A stretch of 64,000 bases of DNA from Myrica gale. Lineage: Eukaryota > Streptophyta > Magnoliopsida > Fagales > Myricaceae. Positions 33,485 through 44,742 of this stretch are shown piece after piece. The position numbers were made by a program, and so were the translations under genes. Below the pieces are notes generated by a model. The model saw nothing but the letters and a program-made list of their open reading frames with translations. It was not told the DNA's origin and did not search any database. Within the stretch, counting starts at the first letter, position 1, and each line of letters opens with the position of its first letter. The stretch spans positions 14,761,001 through 14,825,000 of the forward strand of contig OZ005612.1 in the NCBI GenBank assembly GCA_963930655.1, read 5' to 3'.

Positions 33485-36400
33485 ATGAAAAAGAAACGCG
33501 GGACAAAAGAATATGTTTTGGGAGTCAATGAGTTTCTAGGTTTTGCATCTAAGAGTATGGGTAGTGATGGGAGAATTTGTTGCCCTTGTGTAAAGTGCGT
33601 CAATTACAAGAGGTATAACATTAGTACGGTACATGATCATTTGGTCCAATATGGGATGTCCTCGGGTTACGATTATTGGTTTGCGCATGGTGAATTGCGA
33701 GATAGGGTAACATCTAGTAATCTATCTATTCCTGTTGAAGATAATCAAATGTGTGAACCATCATCTGGGCTGCATGAACTATTACACGAGGTATTTCCAT
33801 TAGTACCGGAAACACAATCCCATAATGTACGAGAACAAAGAGAACCGCATCCTACTGAAAATACTGCAAAGTTTTTATGACATGCTTAAAGATGCAGATG
33901 ATCCTTTGTATGAAGGGTGCACAAAATTTAGTAAGTTAACTGCTGTTGTACAGTTATACCATTTGAAGTGTATGGGAGGTTGGAGTAATACCTCTTTTAC
34001 GTGGTTACTCCAAACACTGGTTGATATGCTCCCTGCGGGTGCTAAATTGCCAAAGGATACTTATGAAGCTAAAAAATACATGAAAGAGTTAGGACTTGGA
34101 TATGAAAAGATCCCTGTTTGTCCAAACGGTTGTATGTTATTTTGGAATGAGAATGAGAAGAATGACGTTTGTTCAAAGTGTGGAGCATCAAAATGGAAGG
34201 GCAATGGGGAGGGAAATATTTTGTCACAGAATGAAGGTGAATCATCCAAAAGATCAAAAAAAAACCGGCGAAAGTTTTATGGTGGTTTCCTTTAAAGCAA
34301 CGCTTGCAGAGATTATTCATGTCCTCAAAAACTGCTTGTCATATGAAATGGCATCACGATGGACGTGTAAATGATGGGTTGTTAAGGCATCCGGCCGATG
34401 GTCAAGCTTGGAAAGCTTTTGATGCACAGTATGCTGATTTTGCTTCTGATCCTCGTAATGTTAGGCTTGGGTTAGCAGCGGATGAGTTTAATCCTTTTGG
34501 GAACATGAGCACTAGTCATAGCACATGGCCAGTGATATTAGTACCATATAACTTGCCTCCTTGGATGTGTATGAAACGTTCATCTTTAATGTTGTCATTA
34601 CTAATTCCTGGACCGAAATCTCCTTCTTTCAAGATAGATGTATATCTAGAGCCATTGATATTGGAGTTAAAAGAGTTGTGGGATCTTGGATTAGATACTT
34701 ATGACATTGCTTCGAAAGATATGTTTAAGATGTGTGCGGCATTTATGTGGACAATTAACGATTTTCCTGCATATGGTGACCTCTCTGGATGGAGTACAAA
34801 AAGACGTCTTGCATGTCCATGTTGTATGTATCGTACTTGGTCACGATGGTTGGATAATGGTAGAAAATTCTGCTACATAGGGCATAGACGGTTCTTACCA
34901 TTAAATCATAGGTGGAGAAGAGATCAAAGATCATTTGACGGTACTTATGAAATGGCTCCACCACCCAATTTTATGATCGGTGATAACATTTGGAGGGAAT
35001 TATAGGGTAATTTACATTTTGAGTCAAGTGTATGGAAGAAGCAAAGTATTTTCTTTACATTGTCTTATTGGAAGGATAATATGTTGCGTCATAATCTAGA
35101 TGTGATGCATATAGAGAAAAACGTAGTGGACAATATCATTGGTACATTGCTAAATGTGGACGGGAAGACAAAAGATAACTATAAGGCACGTCTTGACTTA
35201 CAAAGCATGGGAATAAGACATGATCTCCATCCAAAGATCACTGATGCAGGAAAGGTGCATTTGCCTGGTGCTTGTTACTCAATGACTCGCGAAGAGAAAG
35301 AAGGCTTCCTAAAAGTGATAAAGAATGTCAAAGTGCCGGATGGTTTTGCTTCGAACATATCACGTTGTGTCAAGCTTCAACAACGTAATATCATAGGTTT
35401 GAAGAGTCATGACTGTCACGTCTTGATGCAACATTTGATGCCTATTGCAATACGGAGATCGTTACCAAGCGTGGTTTGTTCTCCTTTGATCTCATTGTCA
35501 TGTTTCTTTAGAGAAATTTGTTCCAAAACATTACGATTGGAGGACTTAGATCGACTTGAGGCTCAAATTCCTATAACATTGTGTCAACTTGAAAGGATAT
35601 TTCCGCCTGGGTTCTTTACTGTTATGGTGCACTTGGTCGTACATCTAGTCGCAGAATGTAAGATGGGTGGACCGGTTCAACTTCGGTGGATGTATCCTAT
35701 TGAAAGGTAATATTAATTATAGAGATATGTTACAACTGTGTCTTTGCACGTGTTTTATTTAATAAAGTGTAATATTGTTGGTGTAGGTGCATGCAACGTT
35801 TCAAATCTTATGTTCGCAATACGGCCGCACCTGAAGGCTCTATTGCTGAAGGATATATAGCAGATGAATGCTTAACTTTTTGTTCAAGATATTTAGAATC
35901 AGTCCCAACGATCTTTAATAGATCACCTAGAAATATAGACGATACTATGAGTGGAATATCTTTCGTTCGTCTTGATATGAAAACATGCATGCAGGCTCAT
36001 CGATATACCTTTTTAATTGCGATGAGTTAATTCAAATCCGCACGTAAGTGATGTTAGACTCCTAACTCTTTCATTGAGAATGAACTATACTTAATAGTAT
36101 TAATTTTTTTTACTTCTATTGTCTATGTGTAGAATGCATAAGGATCGATTGAAGGCAAGAAACCGTAGTAGTCGACCAACAGATTATGTAATCGATAAGA
36201 TGCATAGAGATGAATTTTGTGACTGGTTTCGAGACTATGTATGTGTTATGTTTAAAATATTTTGCATTGGTTGATTACTTTAAATCTTACAACTAGTTTT
36301 AATCTTGAGTTGCTGTCTGAGGAAAATAGGTTCAAAATATGGACGAGACGATGAAGCGTCAACTTCCAAATAGAGTTCGATGGCTTGCTAAAGGTCCAAA

Positions 36401-36998
36401 CCCCGAAGCTAGATCATTAAGTCTATATGTACGTAATGGTATGAAGTTTCGTACAAAAGACAATGAAATAGGCAGAACAACTCAAAATAGTGGAGTATGT
36501 GTGACTGTTGAAGGGGGCACCACCTATTACGGGCGAATTAGAAGTATCATTGAGTTAAAATATTTTGATGAAGAATGTTTTGTACTATTCAAATGTGATT
36601 GGGTTGACACAACTATTGGTAGGGGATATAAAGTTGATGAGTTTGGATTCGAACTTGTTAATTTTTCGCGTTTGGTGCATACTGGAGATCGATTAAGCGA
36701 TGATCCATTCATTTTGGCACCACAAGCATCTCAAGTATACTATGTAGCAGATGAAAGACATCCAAATTGGGAAGTAGTTGTCAAGACCAAACCAAGAGAT
36801 GTATTTGATGCTGGTAATAATGAGATGTTAGATGACGACATAGATGACTACTGTGAAAATGAACCTTACAATTTCAACGTTGAGCAAATCCTTGAGAATG
36901 TACAAGATGATTTGACGTGGTTTAGAAATGAGGTCGAAGGAACAACACTAGATATACCTCAGAACTTTCCTACCGTATGTCAAGTTTCTCTCTATTAA
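33485..36998 (+). pseudogene. CACTA TNP2-type transposase gene, few lesions
   Basis: The gene starts at ATG 33485 with the Transposase-associated domain (LGVNEFLGFASKSM, CCPCVKCVNYKRY). The TNP2/transposase_21 core follows (YTDEW-like LKDADDPLYEG, KYMKELGLGYEKIPVCPNGC, WHHDGRVNDGLLRHPADGQA, GLAADEFNPFGNM, LPPWMCMK). Next is the DUF4218 part (about 35060-35710: LKSHDCHVLMQHLMPIAIR, GPVQLRWMYPIER). A further exon at 35791-36030 and a DUF4216 exon at 36339-36998 (YYGRIRSIIELKYFDEECF, FKCDWVD) complete the order seen in intact genes. Lesions: a +1 in a T-run near 33875, a frame change at the A-run near 34258, and an amber stop at 35003-35005. Introns separate the later exons. The role would be to cut at CACTA ends. 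Confidence 0.88.
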
Positions 36999-37140
36999 TT
37001 GAGTTTTTTTTGTAGTGCGCATTACAAATATTCTTTGTGTTTTAGTTATATTGGCGTTGCTTTGTTTAAGCAAATGTTTTGTGTTGTTGAATTTTACATT
37101 GAAATCACTTTTATGCATGTTTAAATATTGTATAGGTACA

Positions 37141-39051
37141 ATGACGAGGAAGAGGTTTAGGACTATATCGTTTTCATCACAGCCATCTATGCCCCCATCT
37201 CAAGAAGCAACGCCGTCGCAGCCATCTGTGCCCCTATCTGAAGAAGTAACGCCGTCATAGCCACCCGAGCTGCCTTCAGAACAGGCTACGATGCCGTCGT
37301 TCGAAGATGATCAATCTTTGAATGATAATGAAATAATTGGTATGTTCATAACCACAATAGAGATAATCTTAGTTATATGTTAGTCAATTATGTTTCACAT
37401 ACTAAATGTGCAGGTGGTAGTGGAGTCCGGAAAGTGCGTGGTGGCACGCGGATGACGGACGTCTGGAATCTGAAGGAAGACGAATTGATTCCAGTACAAT
37501 TCAAAGGCAATGGGCAGCCATTGGGTAATGAAGGGGGAATATTTAACAAATTCACGGGTTGTATTGCCCGTGTTGCAAATCAAATCCCATTAGATGCGGC
37601 GGATTGGCGTAAAGTCCCTATGTCAACAAAAGATGACTGTTGGAGCCTCATGACGGTATAATTTAATAATGCTAATTTTTCATATAAATTGCATTAATTG
37701 ACGCACCTAACTCTTGCGATATATTTTGCAAAAACGATTTACAATCCCCGAGCCTCCATTAGGGGATATTGTCAAGAGCTGGTTTCTCAAAGATTTAGGA
37801 GAGAAATAGAGGAACTATAATTGTAGTTTAAAGCATAAATTTTTTGATGAAGCCTTTACGCCTCAGTATGTGAAAAATAATACTCCAACAGACGTTAATT
37901 TGGAGCAATTTTGCAAATTAGTCGATTTTTGGTACTCTGATGCAGGACGGGTACGACATTATTTATTTTGTATTATAGTTTTCAAGAATGTAGCTTATTA
38001 TTAATTTTAATTCTTTTGATGTTAATGTAGCGTCGAAGTGAAGCTGGAAAACAAAATCGATCGCTTCAAACGGCGGTCCACACTGCAGGATCAAAAAGCT
38101 TCGCACGTTATACTCACGAATTGGTATGTAGTACTTCATTAGTTTGTTTAATGGTATGGTATGGTATTTATCATTAACATTCTTATTTGTGATTTACAAT
38201 TTTATCACGAATTGGTGTTTGCGATGCAGGAAAAAGAGAAACAAGTTCCAATCGACCAAGCGGAGTTATATAAAGCCGTTCATATACGTTCTGATGGATC
38301 TCCAATAAATCCGGACGTAGCAGAGAAAATAGTAAGTCACAATTTTGATTTGAATGTGCGAATATTAATTCAAAATATAATTCTATGTTGTATTCTCTCA
38401 GAGGCGAATGGAGGAGAATGGACTGAATGATTCAGGAAGTTCACAATCTTTCAGCCAATTTAGAGTGGATGGCAGCATCAGTTGGTCACCATCTGACCGA
38501 TATGCACAAGTGATTGGGCCAGAAAGACATGGTCGCATTCGCGGCATTGGATTAGGACCAACTCCTTCATCTCATCCTGCCAAAGCCAACTGCAGATGCA
38601 GTCAGCCTGCATCCACTACTAACGAGAGAGAGAAATACTTGGAAAATAGAGTTCAATCGTTGGTGTCAGAACTAGCATCGCTTAAATCTACAATACAAAG
38701 GATAACAGAAGTTTGGGTAAAAGTTTTATTTACTTATTCTCACATATTATTATTGATTCTATTTATATATACTTCGTAGTTAATTAATTTTGTATTAACG
38801 TTGTAGGATCAACGGCAAAACCAAGATGCTGACAATAACATTCAAGTTTCACCAGCAATTCATAGATCATCTTGTGCAAGTCGGAAAACGTTTCTTAGTA
38901 AGATACTAACATAAATGAATATTGTCATTAATGTAATATTAAGTGTGCACTAAGCTTATTGGTTCATGTCATTACTGTTTGTTAATTTTCAAATATTGTA
39001 ACAGCAGATAATGCCAATGAAGTAGAACGCGCAGGAGGTGCTGAGGATTAA
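37141..39051 (+). pseudogene. CACTA second gene (Transposase_24, Ptta/En/Spm type)
   Basis: ATG 37141 begins TRKRFRTISFSSQPS and a Pro/Ser-rich stretch with repeated PSQEATPSQPS, ended by an amber stop at 37258. Later exons give GGTRMTDVWNLKEDELIPVQ and GCIARVANQIPLDAADWRKV (37413-37660), RRSEAGKQNRSLQTAVHTAG (38032-38120), EKEKQVPIDQAELYKAVHIR (38230-38330) and SWSPSDRYAQVIGPERHGRI with a leucine-rich coiled coil (EKYLENRVQSLVSELASLKS, to 38712). A short last exon follows, to about 39051. This is the plant transposase family with the SGGS/SPSDRY pattern, the counterpart of TNPA. One exon near 37740-37950 is frameshifted, so it is probably inactive. Confidence 0.82.
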
Positions 39052-39267
39052 TTTTTATAGTTATTTGTTCTTAAATGTCATGAACTTATTACTTTCTAGA
39101 TTATTGACAGACTGTCCTTCAGTAATTTTTTTTTGGTGTAAGAATTGTACGATAGGATTATAATGAAATATATTTTGGTCGATTATACTTTTCTTTGTTT
39201 GCATCAATTAATTATAACAAAATTTGTATATCAGGAAAATACTAAAAATAAAAAAATAAAAAATTAC

Positions 39268-39532
39268 CTGTAGCGGCGGTCATTGACCGCCGCTATAGGT
39301 AAATCAAATAAAAATTTCTATAGCGTCGGTATTGACCGCCGCTATATGACCGCCGTTATAGAGCGGCGGTCTTCACCAGCGGTCACTAAAACCGCCGCTA
39401 TATACCTATGCCGACAGGAATATAGCGGCGGTCGTGACTGCGGCTAAAAAATCGCTGCTATAGCCTATAGCAGCGGTTTTGAGGCCTATAGCGGCGGTTT
39501 TCGACCGCCGCTATAGGTATTTTTTTGTAGTG
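39268..39532. repeat. CACTA right subterminal repeat array
   Basis: Repeated TATAGCGGCGGTC / GACCGCCGCTATA units run to the terminal TTTTTTTGTAGTG, mirroring the left end. Confidence 0.88.
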
Positions 39533-41649
39533 ACGTCCCGGTTAGCCCATGAAACATGCAGGGAGAAGATATTGGACTTCATTCCGGGAGTAAAGACCAT
39601 GGCTAGGGCTTTCTGGGATACAATTTTTGGCAAAAGTAACGTTATTCTAAATATGGAAATGAGGAATGTTGTATTCATCTAAATGCAGTGGCCGACAATA
39701 CGGAGCAAAACCCTAGGATTTGCTATGAACAAGGACCTTACCGGAGCGTTACTATATATATAAAATTTGTTCTCTTTGTCTCATGACCTTTTTCTCACTT
39801 TTCAATATGTGGGTTGGAAACACGACACTGAGAAGGTCTGTTGACACGAAAAAAAACCTTGCTTGGATTAGGTGGAAGCCAAACATATGATGCTTGATTA
39901 TAATAGTAAACGAGTTTTGTTGTGATATATTTATATGGAAGCGGGTAACCATGATCCATATTCAACCCTGATAAAATCCTATACATACGTTGTGATCACG
40001 CCATGCATATCGCACATGTAGTTTTGTATTGGATTGTTCGATCGAGGGAACACCTTCCGATACGTATGTCGTCGATAGTCGGAATGTTGAGAACTTAATA
40101 GATTCTAATAAAAAATTAGGATAAATATATTTTTCACTCACAATCTACTATAGACTTTGCTCTTTGCACTATAAACTACTATTTTTAGTATATTTCACTC
40201 TTTAACTACTAATCTTCACTCTTTGTCAAATTTTTAGACTAAAATGATGATAATGTCTTTGAACTACTTTGCATATATTAAAGGTATTTTTATAAATTCA
40301 TTAAAGTTTTGGGGTATTATTGTAGAAGGGATGATGCAGAGTATTTAAAAATTTGACAAAATATGCAAAATGTCTAAGATTGGTAGTTAAAGAGTGAATT
40401 GTAACAAAAATGGTAGTTTATTGTGCAAAATTTAAAAATCATGACAGTTTTAGGATTAAAGTGTTTTTACCCCTAAATATATATATGTGCTAAAGAAACT
40501 TTTTTTTTTTTTAAAAAAAGGGTCATGTGACTAATGTCATTGTTTTCCCCTAATTATGGATCAATTTCAAACTCGCCCCCTAACTATGAAAATGACGATT
40601 TACGTCCTCTAACTTTTGAAAATCATCAATGTACGCTCATCGTCTAAATCAGCCGTTAAGTCAAACGGAAACACATGTAAAATGACTGAAATTCCCCTCC
40701 AAGATAATTTTTTAAAATAATAACTAGTTGAGAAAATTTTTTAAAAAAATTTATATTAATGAAATAGAGTTTCAATAGTTTTATTTAAAAAATATTACCT
40801 TTTTTAAATATCATCTTTAATATTTTTAGTATTTTTGTCTTGGAGGGGAATTTCGATCGTTAACTACTTAAGGCACAATTTGCGCAACGAAATTCGTAGG
40901 TAGGACTTCATTGGAAAATTACATGGTTTTCATTTAAGGTTTTGATATTGTTGATAGTTTTTAGTATTGTTTATAGTTTTGGATTAAGTTTTTGAATGTT
41001 GGAACATTTTATAGGATTTTAACTTATGTGAACTAGATACACTTAGTTCAAATAAGTTTGGATTAACGTATGTGAACATTTTATAGCATGTTTCGTTATG
41101 AGGTACAAATATGTTTGACACTATAGATAGACATTTGAAAAAGTGTTCCCTAAACATATGCATTGTGTCCAGAATTTCTTTAGATGCGTTCTTAGTAGAT
41201 ACTTCCTGTGATGATTCTTCCATTCTACTTGTAAAAAAAAGACAGATAATTCTTCCATTCTCATCGCGTTTTGAAATTCAAACCCATTTTTCTTGCAACC
41301 AGGCGACTCTGTGCACATAATCCGATTTTTTTCTGGGGTTGGGGTTGGGGGGTTGTGAGGGGCATTGTTTAGGTCTTGCTCACAGTTATCACCTGTGTTA
41401 TTGTTGATTGCTGCTCTGCAGCCACAACCACTTTTGTTGCTACGGTTTTGTCAATTAACCTGATATGGACAAAGAAGTGTGTCTTGGCTTAACCCTGTTT
41501 GGTGTTACTTTTTATTATCAAAATAATCTGTGCCAAATGCTTACGTGTTACTATTGCTATAACTTGTACGCAATAGAGAAGCACAGTTCGGGTTATCACT
41601 TGTGAAATGTTGTTCTTTTGCTGATTTTAACTCTTTCATGCCAAAACAG
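39533..41649. other. Gene-free stretch with MITE-like elements
   Basis: At about 40112-40475 is a fold-back MITE: TTTTTCACTCACAATCTAC, TAAACTACTATTTTTAGTA and ACTCTTTAACTACTAA on the left, and AGATTGGTAGTTAAAGAGTG and GGTAGTTTATTGTGCAAAA in inverse order on the right. It is related to the MITE split by the MULE. A second decayed element of the AACTCGCCCCCTAACTATG type lies at about 40530-40880. No coding gene was found. Confidence 0.5.
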
Positions 41650-41750
41650 GTGGCCATCTGAATAGGATAAGAACCAGTCTAAAGTATCTTTGTCCAGCTG
41701 AACACATTCCTTCCAAAATTGAGGTGGACGTGAGCAGTCTAGATATCGGA
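41650..41750 (+). pseudogene. Exon fragment of a 50S ribosomal protein L25-like gene
   Basis: After an AG acceptor at 41648-41649 the frame reads GHLNRIRTSLKYLCPAEHIP then SKIEVDVSSLDIG. This is the C-terminal TL5/L25 domain word order of plant organellar ribosomal protein L25 homologues (5S-rRNA-binding in bacteria). The similarity stops at about 41750, where the protein should run on. No neighbouring exon was found. It is a scrap, perhaps captured by the repeat-rich element that follows at 41.87 kb. Confidence 0.65.
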
Positions 41751-41869
41751 AGTTTGTGTCGGTGAGAGATAATGGAATATTTGAAGTTTGTGTTGCTTGA
41801 TAGATTTATAGAATTGCAGTTTTAGTATTTTAATTTGAGAATATCAGGTTTAATTTGTACATTCTGCAA

Positions 41870-42520
41870 AAAGATAACACGTTCGAACCACATCTTGAAC
41901 GGGTAACTCGTTCGAACCAACTTTACTCATTCCACCGGAATTTACTTTCCGCGACGAAATACTTTCGTTGCTAATTTAAAAAACGAACTGACGGAATCAG
42001 GTTCAAACAGTCTTCCTGTTTGATCAGCGTCTCCTTGCGAAAAACCCTCGTGGTTTGAACCACCATAATTATCAGCTACGAAAAAGCTTTCGTTGACGAA
42101 ATTGTCACCAAACGGTTCGAACCACCATAATGGTTCGAACAAAGTATTTGTGACGAATTATAATCTCGTCGCTAAATATTTCAAAGGTATTTGCAGCGAG
42201 ACGTTTCGTCACAAAACATTCAGTGCGAACGAAACATTTCGTTCAAACGAGACTCTAGTGGTTCCCCATTCACTTTCAGCGACAAAACGAGTATTTCCAC
42301 GACGAACGCGTGGCCCCTCTGCGACGACCCGATTTGTCGCTGAAAGACACATTTTTAGCGACGACATACGGTTCGTTGTTGAAGAGCGAGTTTTTTGCGT
42401 CTCCCTTAACGTTCGTCGCTGATGACTTTCAGCGACGGGCTTTCAACGGCGATTTAGCGACGAAAATTTTTCGTCGCTGATAAGCTTCAGCGATGAAAAA
42501 ATTCGCATTGAAAGTGAAAA
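41870..42520. repeat. Cluster of TTTCAGCGACGAAA and GTTCGAACCA motifs
   Basis: Two motif families are packed here: GGTTCGAACCA / GTTCGAACCACCATAAT (41880-42140), and CAGCGACGAAA with variants and inverses (TTTCGTCGCTGA, GTCGCTAAATATTTC) at 41950-42500. The second is the style of the subterminal regions of CACTA elements and their MITEs. No CACTA terminus was found next to it. Confidence 0.65.
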
Positions 42521-43384
42521 CTATTGTAATGGTTTTACATGTGTTTTCGTCTGACTTAACTACTGATTTGGACGAGGAGTGTACATTGATGACTTTCGAA
42601 AGTTAGATGAATGAGATTGAAATTGGCTCATAGTTATGGGCGAACTATAATATTACCCTTTAAAATAATTTTTGAGAATTGGGGAGTCATGGTCTCGTAA
42701 CTTCGTCCCTGTATTATTTAATACTGTCTAATTCAATAGTTGGAAGGAAAATGAACGTATCTGAAGGTGAATGTGGGTTGGAATTAATCCTTTTGCATTC
42801 GATTATTAAATATTTAACTAACATTTACACGTTGAGACGGTATGCATGCAATACTGCCCAAAAAGAAGAAGCCGAATTACTGACTAAGGAGATCTTCCCT
42901 AGAAGTAATTAAGGTGGTGTTTTTAGTGGAAATGTTTTGGTGTTGGAAATTTTGGGTATTGGATTGGGTGAAAAGGTAAAGATATTTTATAGGAGTCTAT
43001 AAAAAAGTGAAGAGAGAGAAAATTTGAGTGGATATTATAATAATAAAGTATTATTTGATGGAAAACAATTATTAATTTATAATTTTTTAACATATGGGCA
43101 ACAAACGCCTCCTAAAGTTCTACTTTTTTATTTTTATTTTTCAGAACCTCTCAAACATGGACGTTTGGAGTTTCTCCAAACTACAGCCATATGTACTCAC
43201 CCAACTGTACCCTTAGCAATAGTTTAGCTGACTTGTAAATTATTTTGCAATGGAAGAAGCATAACATAAATTATTATTATTATTATTAAATTCATTTTTA
43301 CTCTCATTTGCATATGCCTTTGAAATTAAGGTGGTGGCCGAGCTGGATTAATCTATAAGGCACCCAACTATGATATTTTAATAA
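42521..43384. other. Gene-free AT-rich stretch
   Basis: No supported frame. A MITE-like segment with TGTTTTTAGTGGAAATGTTT and TTTGGAGTTTCTCCAAAC lies at about 42915-43180, and an (ATT)n run at 43268-43288. Confidence 0.4.
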
Positions 43385-43944
43385 CTAAATATAGGGGAAA
43401 ATTTATTTTGCACCCCTGAACTTTGGGGTCATTTCTAAGTTGCACCCACTTTTATTGATTTCATTACATTAATACCTCAAATTAACTCAAAGTACCACTT
43501 TACAAATACATAGAATGAGCAGAACTATGGGTGTGCCTTCCACGTGACCAATTAAACACAAAACTTCCCGTTTTGCCCTTCCACCCAAAACAATCACCAG
43601 CCTCCCACGAGACTTTTCTTCTTGTTCTTTTCTTCTTGTCGTATCATTATGGTCTAGTTCTTTTCTTATTGTCGTATGAATATCCAATAGCTCCCTCGCT
43701 TGTCTGGTGCCAATGGCGCAGGACTCAGCACCCGAAATTTTTGATTTCTGTACGTATTTAGGAACCCACGAATTAACTTGTCATTTCTCATAGCAGCAGG
43801 AGCCCTCCTCATAGTTCTGCTCATTCTATGTATTTGTGAATGTGTCTTCATTGCAAATAAGCTTTATCGATGCTCTGGTCTTTTCTTCATTAATATTCCT
43901 CGAAAAGTGGGTGGAGAGGAAGTGGACAAACGAAGTTCAGCATA

Positions 43945-44022
43945 GATGAGTTGTTGAACACATTGAAACTGGCTTTGCATTGTGTTGATCCTTCACTGTC
44001 AGCTCGTCCAGAAGTTCAGCAG
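43945..44022 (+). pseudogene. Captured LRR receptor-kinase C-terminal fragment
   Basis: The frame reads [20 protein letters not shown] then RPEVQQ. This is the end of kinase subdomain XI in plant LRR receptor kinases of the IMK type (usual form [25 protein letters not shown]). A ~38-bp segment is then repeated (TTGTTGAACACATTGAAACT at about 43951, CTTCTGAACACATTGAATCT at about 44023), which destroys the remaining frame. Confidence 0.75.
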
Positions 44023-44603
44023 GCTTCTGAACACATTGAATCTGGCTTTGCATTGTATTCCAGTAGTTATTTATCTCGTTATCTGTACGGCCAGGCAACT
44101 AAGAAAAGCGGAGATGGTCCAATATGTCAGACAAAGAAATAATATTTACAGTCATACTTGAAACCTATTCATGTTGACACCAAGATCATCAAGATATGAA
44201 AGGCAAAATGACTAAACATACCTAGTAAACTGCATTTAGTATGCCAAAAATCAAGCCAGAACAATAGTTTTATAGTTGATCAACTATACCATAGACTTCA
44301 CAATTTATCTCTCAATAGAAAACGTTCCTTTTTCTTTCTATTTATCTCTCTCTTTCCATCTTCCATTTCTGGAGGCCAAAAGGAAGGTCATAGAAACATT
44401 AATCAATAACTTTTATTTCTACCGTTTGACTCTAAAGCTTGATCTAGAAAAATAAATGCGATGAACAAACAAAGGAAATATGCGACCACAACTATTCATT
44501 TTCATAGAAAAAGAACACAGCATATGTCCTTACTGTGCATAGCTACAGATGCATGAAACAGAGCAAGATTGTAGCATAATCAAAACAAGACATATAAGCT
44601 TAC

Positions 44604-44742
44604 ATCCGCTGCCATCCGTGCCCATTTATTTCCCATCTTGGCATGGAGTTCAATGATCAGCAGTTCTTCTTCGGCTGTAAATGTACCTTTCTTTAAGTTT
44701 GGCCTTAAGTGATTCGCCCATCGCAATCGACAGCTCCTCCAC
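44604..44742 (-). pseudogene. Captured R2R3-MYB exon (GAMYB-like)
   Basis: On minus, between an AG acceptor above 44742 and a GTAAGC donor below 44604, the frame reads [18 protein letters not shown] then [27 protein letters not shown]. This is the end of R2 and the start of R3 of an R2R3-MYB. The [16 protein letters not shown] wording is that of subgroup 18 (GAMYB, MYB33/65/101). One complete exon is kept, with both splice sites. The R3 remainder is missing, so it cannot act as a transcription factor. Confidence 0.85.

Larger units (their letters stand above)
30813..39532 (+). mobile_element. CACTA (En/Spm) transposon, 8.7 kb, with 3-bp target duplication
   Basis: The element starts CACTACAAAAAAAAGCACC and ends GGTATTTTTTTGTAGTG, and is flanked by ACG at 30810-30812 and 39533-39535. 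Both ends carry subterminal arrays of TATAGCGGCGGTC and its complement, where a TNPA-type protein would bind. Inside, on +, are a captured host-gene fragment (31911-32497), a TNP2-type transposase gene (33485-36998) and a second gene of the Ptta/En/Spm Transposase_24 type (37141-39051). Both transposon genes carry a few frameshifts or stops, so this copy is probably no longer autonomous. Its ends look intact and could still respond to transposase supplied elsewhere. Confidence 0.93.
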
